Shown here in pieces: positions 13,845-19,601 of a stretch of DNA of 19,601 nucleotides. Origin of the DNA: CAYFJO01 sp964343305 (GTDB lineage: Bacteria > Planctomycetota > Planctomycetia > Pirellulales > Pirellulaceae). The DNA lies in NCBI GenBank assembly GCA_964343305.1, contig CAYFJO010000193.1, positions 1 through 19,601 of the forward strand. The letters run 5' to 3'. A program made the translations under genes and the position numbers. The notes under the pieces are model-generated. The model saw only the letters and a program-made list of their open reading frames with translations. It ran no database searches and was not told the DNA's origin. Within the stretch, counting starts at the first letter, position 1. Each line of letters opens with the position of its first letter.

Positions 13845-15248
13845 CTAGAGTTGCATCATCAGTTTAGCGGTTGAGTGCGAATTCACGATCAGTGTGACCT
13901 GTTGCGGACTTGATGTGGTTGCGGCGGTAGTTAACGGGGCCGTGTCTTCTTGGCCTCGGATGCGGTTGAGCAAGCGGACGCGTTGAGAAAACTGCGGTTC
14001 GAGTTCGAGGACCAGTTTGTATTGTTGGATCGCTTCTTTGCGTTTGCCGGCAGTCCAGTAGGCGTCGCCGAGGGTCAAGTGCAATCGCGCGGAGAGTGGG
14101 TTGTGGGCAACGGCTTTGTTCAGGTACTCGATGTACTTGGCGGTGTCGCCGCGTTGGTTGTGGCGGTTGGCGACAGTGATCAGGGCGTCGCTCATGGTGG
14201 CTTTGTAGATCGCCGGCTGGGCGTCGATCGCTTTTTGTAGGCGGGCGAGATAGTTGTCATAGTCATCCAGGCCCAGTGCGGTTTGCGACCATTGCGACCA
14301 GAACAGGCCAGCGTCTTCTTTCGATACCTTCTCTTCGATTGCTTTGTAAACGGCGTCGGCTTTGGCGTAGTGATGCGCGCCGAGCCAGACGTTCGCTTCG
14401 AGAAAACGGATGTCAAACACGTCGATTCCCGCCGCTCGGGCTTTGGCGATTTGGAAGACGGCCGATCGCGGGCCCGTGACATAGAACGAGTCCTTTTGGC
14501 CGGGTACGGGGTCGATCAGGTAGAGGTCGTTGCTGATCTCGCCGCTTGTGCCGCTGGCGACTTGGGCCGTGGTGACTTTGCCAAGGTAATTGTGCAGGTT
14601 GAAATAGACGCTGCCTAGTTTGAAGTGGAACACGCCCGACGTGTAGCCAAGCGCGCCGGCTTGTTCGTAAGACGCGCCCGCTTTTGCGAAACGTTTTTGG
14701 GCGAGGTAGATGTTGCCCAGTTGATAATGGTCGTCGCGGTTTCGCGGGTTCAGTTTGATGGCTTCTTCATAGTACTTGCGGGCATTTCCGAGGTCTTCTT
14801 TTTGATAACTCGCTTCGGCCAGCAGGTGGTAGAGCGGATAATTGCGTCTCAGCTTAATCATTGGTTGGAGAATGGCGATCACGCGGTCGGGCTCTTTTTG
14901 GGGCGTGAGTAATTCGGCCAACTCGATGGCGGCTTCGACGTGCTCGGGGTTCGTTTTGACGATGTCTTCGAACACCTTGGTTGCTTCGGTGTCTTGTTTC
15001 ACCGCGCGGTGGGCCTTGGCGAGCAATAGTTTGTAACTGAGCTTTGAGGGGTTCGCTTCAGCGGCTTGTGCGAGCTTCTTGATGGCTTCGAGGAATTCGC
15101 TTTGGAAGAATAGCTTGCGGCCATCTTGGAAGAGCTCTTCGGCGGCTTTGGCTTCGGCGTCGGAGACCGACGGCGGCGCGGCGGGTTGGTCTTGGGCCAG
15201 GGCGATTGTGAAGCTAAGTAGCAGGATTGCGGTGACGATGCGTTTCAT
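13845..15248 (-). CDS. Secreted TPR-repeat protein
   Basis: A 467-residue protein with a clear signal peptide (1-18, ending ALA) and tetratricopeptide repeats across most of its length: about 35-135, 145-215 and again 285-430. Visible repeat phrases include YYEEAIKLNPRN with YQLGNIYLAQKRFAKA, and LHLTLGDAYWTAGKRKEA. Residues 220-280 break the repeats with a non-TPR segment. The C-terminus is Thr/Ser-rich. TPR arrays bind peptides or assemble complexes; the periplasmic partner is unknown. The ATG follows an AAGGA site by about 8 nt. It lies downstream of, and in the same direction as, the much larger TPR gene, separated by a hairpin repeat, so the two may act together. Confidence 0.85.
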   Translation of the reverse strand: MKRIVTAILLLSFTIALAQDQPAAPPSVSDAEAKAAEELFQDGRKLFFQSEFLEAIKKLAQAAEANPSKLSYKLLLAKAHRAVKQDTEATKVFEDIVKTNPEHVEAAIELAELLTPQKEPDRVIAILQPMIKLRRNYPLYHLLAEASYQKEDLGNARKYYEEAIKLNPRNRDDHYQLGNIYLAQKRFAKAGASYEQAGALGYTSGVFHFKLGSVYFNLHNYLGKVTTAQVASGTSGEISNDLYLIDPVPGQKDSFYVTGPRSAVFQIAKARAAGIDVFDIRFLEANVWLGAHHYAKADAVYKAIEEKVSKEDAGLFWSQWSQTALGLDDYDNYLARLQKAIDAQPAIYKATMSDALITVANRHNQRGDTAKYIEYLNKAVAHNPLSARLHLTLGDAYWTAGKRKEAIQQYKLVLELEPQFSQRVRLLNRIRGQEDTAPLTTAATTSSPQQVTLIVNSHSTAKLMMQL

Positions 15249-15262
15249 GTTTCGGTCCTTGT

Positions 15263-15325
15263 TAGTGTAGTCGAGGCTCTCCGAGACTCGACCGAGTCCG
15301 GTTTCGGAGAAACCGGACTACACTA
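15263..15325. repeat. Double-hairpin repeat between two TPR genes
   Basis: The ends are a perfect 10-bp inverted repeat, TAGTGTAGTC (15263-15272) and GACTACACTA (15316-15325). Inside are a left hairpin (GTCGAG/CTCGAC at 15270-15275 and 15287-15292, plus CTC/GAG) and a strong right hairpin (GTCCGGTTT/AAACCGGAC, 15296-15304 with 15310-15318, 5-nt loop). The plan matches the element at 219-276 although the sequence differs. The last three bases form the TAG stop of the upstream TPR gene. It could stall or terminate transcription between the two genes. Confidence 0.75.
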
Positions 15326-18300
15326 TTTGCGATAGGTTTTGATCCAACTGATTTGGTCGGTGGCTAGTTTGACTTTCGGATGTTTGTTGAACTTCTGACG
15401 GAAGATTTCGTAGGCGTCCATCGCGTCGACCCATTGGCCGAGTTGTTCGAGCACTTCGGCCAAGCCAAACTGGGCGTCAGCGACTCGCGGGCTGCCGGGA
15501 TAGTTGCGGATGAATGTCTTATACGAATCGGCCGCGGCGGCGTACTTGCCTTCCTCGACGTAGAACTGCGTGACTTTCCACGCGGCGTCTTCGGCGACCG
15601 GGGTGCCGGGGAATTGCTTGACGATCTTTTGATACGTCTGCATCGCCGCGGCTCGATCATTTAATCGCGTTTCGAAGATTTCGGCGATGCGGATCAGCGA
15701 CTGGTCGGTCTTGTCGCCCAGCGGATGGTCGGTTGCCGCTTTGACGTACATTTGGATCGCGGTTCGATAAGCGTCGTTAATTCGATCCTGGCGATTGGCA
15801 ATCTGCAGGGCCGTTTCGGTTTCGGCTTCGAGTTCTGCTTGCGTGACATGGCCGAACAATTTGCCCGCGACCAAGTTGCCGCTGCGTGATGCATCCAAAG
15901 CGTCGTTCAACGCGATCTGCTGTTCGTCACCTTCGGCCTTCAACTGCACGCGGCGTTGCGCCATTCGCTCCGACTCCTCAGAAACTTCCTTGTTGAACCG
16001 GGCGTAGGCATCTTTTTGTCCCTGGCGATAGGATGCCTCGTACGCCTTTTCCTGTGTAACACTGGCAAGCTGTTGGGCGAAATGCTCATAGCTTTGAGCG
16101 ACCAGGAACAACGCGTCGTCGGCCAGCGGGCTGTTGGGGTAAGTCGGCGCGACTTTGAGCAACTCTTCGCGGCCCTCATCCAGCCGGCCAAGTAAAAGCA
16201 GTGCGCGGCCGATCTCGACTTGTGCGTCGTCGGCCACGTCGCTCTTGCCGTACTTGGCGACCACCTTGCGGAACTCTTCGATCGCCTTGACGGGGTTTTG
16301 CAACTCGAGTTGCACCGTGCGGCCGATTTGAAATTGTGCGTCGTCTTTGTTGCGGTCGATCTGGTCGTCGGCCAGCAGATCTTGGAAGCGGTCGAGTTTC
16401 TTGAGCACGTCGAGTCGGGCAGTGGCCGTGGCGACCTGTGCGTGCTTGGGAAATTTCTCCAGGAAGTCTTCATACAACCGGCGAGCTTCGCTCCACTCGC
16501 CCAGATTGATGCGGCACTCGGCAATATCCAACTTCACTTGCGGGATCAACGCGTCCGCGTCGTACTCTTCGATGATGCGGTCATACGTCGCGATCGCCTC
16601 GGTCCACACCTCGTTGGCTTGATGCGTCTTGCCGATCGCGTGCAACGCCCCGGCCGCACGAGCATCGGTCGGGAAACTGTCAACGAACACGCTGTAAACA
16701 TGGATCGCTTCGAGATACCGCTCTTGCGCACCAAGTTGCCGGGCGATTTCAAAAATCTGAGCGGGCACGGATGGGTCGCCATCCGTGCGGCTGAGATAAT
16801 CTTGATAGGTCTCGACGGCTCGCAGCGGGCTGGTCAAATTCACCGCGTAAAATTGAGCGATCCGTACGAGCGACTGGTTGGCCAGCGCGTGCGTCGGCAG
16901 TTTGATCGACAATTGACGCAGGACATAGATCGCTTGTTCATTCTGGCCGAGGGCCCCGATTTGATCGGCGAGCCCCCAAATCCGATTTGGGAAATTGGCC
17001 GCTTGCGGATGATCCGGCGTCGACTTGAGCAACGACTGAACCGCCTGGGAACATTGGACCAAAAGACCGGCGGCTCGCTCGGGACTGATCAAGCGAGCCA
17101 GTTGTGCTTCTTGTTCGAAACTGTTGACCAGCAACAATTGTGCTTCGCTGGACCACTGTTTTTTGTCGGCGTTGGCCGCGACGAACTCGTTGATTTCTTT
17201 GCGAGCTTGTTGAAACAACTCGTGCCGGGCGTCGATCCATGCCTGGTCGACCAATTCGCTAGGCTTCCGCTGTCGGACCCAAATGATTTGGTCGGACAAC
17301 GATCGATACGCCAGCGCAACACGTTCGGGATCGGTCGGATTGTCGCCGAGGTAACGCTTGATCATGACGATCGCCCGGTCAGCCCGCAGTTGGTTTTCAA
17401 AGAAACCGAACAGCCACTGGATTTCGCCGCGGGCTTGTTCGCTGGCCACGGCGTCTTTGGCCGCTTTGCTATTGACCAGCTCGATTAAGATCGCGTACGC
17501 CTTGTCAGCCGCGTCGTCTTGACGTTTCATTTCGGCCGTCGAAATCAACACACCCGACGGCAACGCAGCACCGCCGCCAGACTGTTTTCCACTTCGAGTT
17601 TCCGCGTCCCTTTCCGCTTCGGGCAATTCCAACATCGCGATGCGTTGATACTGCCGCTGTTGCGATTGGCGGATCACGGCCAGCGACGATTGGCTGGGAC
17701 GCGCTTTGAACGCTGGGACCTTGATCGCAGGATCGGCGTCGTCCGCCGGACTGTCTCCCAACGGTTCAACGGCCGGTGGTCCAAGTCCTGCAATGCCGCC
17801 ACCAGACCCACCCGGCTTGCTGCCCGCTTCTTCCGCATCACCTTTCTTGCCGTCGTCGATTCGTGGCGCGGCAGACGATGGTGAGGTCATTGCCAGCGCG
17901 GTTCCTGTCGGTCCAGCCGGCGGAGGAGGTGCGATGGGTGAAGCTGTCAAAAGAGCCAGCCCGTGTTGTCGATCCAACTGGCCGAGAAACGTCGCCGCTT
18001 GCAACAGTTCTAAATGTGCGGGCGAACGAAAGTTGGGAATTGCGGTGGTGAAACGATCAAGCACGGTTCGTGTGACCGGCCAGGCATCGGCGTTGCCGTA
18101 CAAGCGTGCGATGGCGAACAGGTCGTCTTCCAATTGCGGCGAGAAGTCGCCGGTCGGATGTGCTTTGAGGAACGCGGCCAGCGCATCGATCGCGGCCAAG
18201 TGGCCGGCGAGCAACTCCGTCGGAGCTTTCGTTTTGTCCGAACGATGGTCAAACGCATGCTGTGCTTTGGCGAGCGCGACTTGGATGATTCGATATTCAA

Positions 18301-19601
18301 GCCGTTCGGCCGCGGCAAGATTCGGTTGTGCTTTGAGGAAGTCCGCGAGCACGGCTCGGGCGGTGTCGAACGCTTGATACGTTTGGTAGCCGTTGGCGAT
18401 TTGCTCCAACCGTGTGATGACGTTGGCCGCAAAGTCGGACGTTGGGTGCTTGCCCAGGATGGCGGTCAATTGCTCGATCTCGGCTTTGTGCAAATCGTGC
18501 AGCGCGATCGCCGATCGGTCATCCGACTGGCCGACCACTTTGGCAAGTTCTGGAGCGGCTCGTTTGTCCAACAAGTTTGCCGTGGCCCACAGCAACCAGT
18601 CGTTCAAACCGCCCGCCTCGTCGCCTGCAAGCGTCGTGATCACCGACTCGGACAGGTCGACTCGGTTCAATCGAAAATATCGGCTGATCAAACCGTCGCC
18701 CACGAACATGGCGATCTGGCGGTTTCGCTCGCGCGGGTCGGCTTTGACAATCGCGGCGGCTTCTTCGAGACTGGTTTTGACCAGCGGTGGGAGTTCCTCG
18801 CCCAGCGCACGTCGTGCGGCGAGCAGTTTGTCTTCCACATTGTTCGCTTGGCGAATTCGCAGTCGTAGCGACGACCAGCGTCGCTCGGTTTCGTCAGCGT
18901 CATGCAACACAGCCGTTGCATCGATCGCCGCGTCCCAATGCCCGGCGCTCACGTACCGCGTGATGATCGCGTCGGCCGATTGGCGAGGCTTGGAATCACC
19001 TTTGCTTCGCGAAGCCAACTCGGCAAGCATCGTCAGCGCGGCTTTGTCGTATTGATTCACCGCAACGTCAGCATTCTTCACGACGGCGGATTGCGATTGG
19101 TTGAACTCGTCCGCGCCAAGTCCCTGACAGACGGATGCAAGATTGGCCAGCAGCAAATCCCGTGCGTGACGAGTGCGAAGATCGTTGAGCGAACCGGCAA
19201 GCGTAAATCCATCGTCGGCCAACGTAACAAACTGGTTTAAACCCGTTTTGATATCGTTCGCGGCAGCGTAACGTTGAATCTGTGCGAGGGCCAATTCGAC
19301 GAGCTTCTTTTGCGAATTGGTCGACATCGGTTCGCTCGACAACCGCACGATCAGCTCGCGCTGCACTCGGTCGGCGGGCGAAAGAATGTCGCCCTTTTTC
19401 CAAGACTTGGCGGGTTGACTGAACGATGCCAGGTGGCCGATCGTGGTGAGTGATTTCACATGGTCATCGTTCTTGACGGGTGATTGACGGAGAATTTCCA
19501 CTGCCAGCCAATGGCCCGCGAAGGTGGTCGCCGTCGCGTCGCGTTGGAAGTTGGCGTAACTGATTTCGGTTAACAAGTCGACGATTGAATGACGAAAGTC
19601 T
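15323..19601 (-). CDS. Very large TPR-repeat protein, 5' end outside window
   Basis: The frame stays open to the right edge, so the true start lies beyond it; 1425 residues are visible. The protein is built of helical TPR-like repeats throughout, clearest in the C-terminal third, where phrases such as YQKIVKQFPGTPVAEDAAWK and YKTFIRNYPGSPRVADAQFG recall the YbgF/BamD (outer-membrane assembly) type. Between about 17560 and 17950 is a low-complexity Pro/Gly/Ala/Ser and Asp-rich stretch (APPPPAGPTG, SGGG) that looks like a flexible linker between two repeat halves. No membrane helix or enzyme motif is visible in this part. Its stop codon lies within a hairpin repeat, followed by the smaller TPR gene. 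Scaffold or cell-envelope role is an inference. Confidence 0.85.
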   Translation of the reverse strand, partial: DFRHSIVDLLTEISYANFQRDATATTFAGHWLAVEILRQSPVKNDDHVKSLTTIGHLASFSQPAKSWKKGDILSPADRVQRELIVRLSSEPMSTNSQKKLVELALAQIQRYAAANDIKTGLNQFVTLADDGFTLAGSLNDLRTRHARDLLLANLASVCQGLGADEFNQSQSAVVKNADVAVNQYDKAALTMLAELASRSKGDSKPRQSADAIITRYVSAGHWDAAIDATAVLHDADETERRWSSLRLRIRQANNVEDKLLAARRALGEELPPLVKTSLEEAAAIVKADPRERNRQIAMFVGDGLISRYFRLNRVDLSESVITTLAGDEAGGLNDWLLWATANLLDKRAAPELAKVVGQSDDRSAIALHDLHKAEIEQLTAILGKHPTSDFAANVITRLEQIANGYQTYQAFDTARAVLADFLKAQPNLAAAERLEYRIIQVALAKAQHAFDHRSDKTKAPTELLAGHLAAIDALAAFLKAHPTGDFSPQLEDDLFAIARLYGNADAWPVTRTVLDRFTTAIPNFRSPAHLELLQAATFLGQLDRQHGLALLTASPIAPPPPAGPTGTALAMTSPSSAAPRIDDGKKGDAEEAGSKPGGSGGGIAGLGPPAVEPLGDSPADDADPAIKVPAFKARPSQSSLAVIRQSQQRQYQRIAMLELPEAERDAETRSGKQSGGGAALPSGVLISTAEMKRQDDAADKAYAILIELVNSKAAKDAVASEQARGEIQWLFGFFENQLRADRAIVMIKRYLGDNPTDPERVALAYRSLSDQIIWVRQRKPSELVDQAWIDARHELFQQARKEINEFVAANADKKQWSSEAQLLLVNSFEQEAQLARLISPERAAGLLVQCSQAVQSLLKSTPDHPQAANFPNRIWGLADQIGALGQNEQAIYVLRQLSIKLPTHALANQSLVRIAQFYAVNLTSPLRAVETYQDYLSRTDGDPSVPAQIFEIARQLGAQERYLEAIHVYSVFVDSFPTDARAAGALHAIGKTHQANEVWTEAIATYDRIIEEYDADALIPQVKLDIAECRINLGEWSEARRLYEDFLEKFPKHAQVATATARLDVLKKLDRFQDLLADDQIDRNKDDAQFQIGRTVQLELQNPVKAIEEFRKVVAKYGKSDVADDAQVEIGRALLLLGRLDEGREELLKVAPTYPNSPLADDALFLVAQSYEHFAQQLASVTQEKAYEASYRQGQKDAYARFNKEVSEESERMAQRRVQLKAEGDEQQIALNDALDASRSGNLVAGKLFGHVTQAELEAETETALQIANRQDRINDAYRTAIQMYVKAATDHPLGDKTDQSLIRIAEIFETRLNDRAAAMQTYQKIVKQFPGTPVAEDAAWKVTQFYVEEGKYAAAADSYKTFIRNYPGSPRVADAQFGLAEVLEQLGQWVDAMDAYEIFRQKFNKHPKVKLATDQISWIKTYRK

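Noticed and set aside
16220..17488. A 422-codon plus-strand open frame opposite the large TPR gene
   Set aside because: The minus strand carries continuous TPR-like repeats through it, and the plus-strand product shows no motif or plausible start.
1..19601. CRISPR array, tRNA or rRNA genes
   Set aside because: I saw no regularly spaced direct repeats, tRNA-like cloverleaf or rRNA sequence on reading the window; a dedicated scan was not possible.

Overview
The window reads as planctomycete chromosome, most like the Rhodopirellula/Pirellulaceae group. This is inferred from gene content: a secreted type I sulfatase, a Gfo/Idh/MocA oxidoreductase, a xylose-isomerase-like TIM barrel, long secreted TPR proteins, a decayed transposase whose N-terminus resembles a Y1 family I recall from planctomycetes, and short double-hairpin repeats between genes. 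No rRNA, tRNA or CRISPR array was seen.

Left part (1-6354): the 3' end of an unrecognised plus-strand gene meets a minus-strand run of rimO (ribosomal protein S12 methylthiotransferase), a CPBP intramembrane protease and a Gfo/Idh/MocA oxidoreductase. The oxidoreductase has its own good sigma70-type promoter and may be transcribed separately. A convergent palindrome fills the gap between the first two stop codons. A TIM-barrel sugar epimerase/isomerase-like gene runs divergently from rimO with its own promoter and converges on a secreted sulfatase; these two and the oxidoreductase suggest scavenging of sulfated or unusual sugars.

Middle part (6500-8510): a small accessory island. It holds a two-gene module (83-residue protein plus nucleotidyltransferase with an altered catalytic motif), a frameshifted remnant of a REP-type Y1 transposase, an 85-bp nested palindrome, and a DUF4258 toxin-like gene overlapping a probable partner by TTGA.

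Second minus-strand cluster (8511-11428): a possible gene remnant, an 81-residue protein, an intact-motif nucleotidyltransferase, a long von Willebrand A (VWA) protein and a zinc-ribbon membrane protein, packed with overlaps or very short gaps. An imperfect palindrome lies in the divergent region between this cluster and the next gene.

Right part (11558-19601): a large secreted protein with CARDB-like domains at both ends and an unrecognised middle, convergent with a secreted TPR protein. Upstream of the latter, in the same direction, is a very large TPR protein that runs off the right edge. A double-hairpin repeat between the two TPR genes supplies the stop codon of the larger one.

The best candidates for something undescribed are the nucleotidyltransferase-VWA-zinc ribbon cluster, the accessory island, and the group of double-hairpin repeats with shared architecture. 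All are sequence-based hypotheses; no search could be run.
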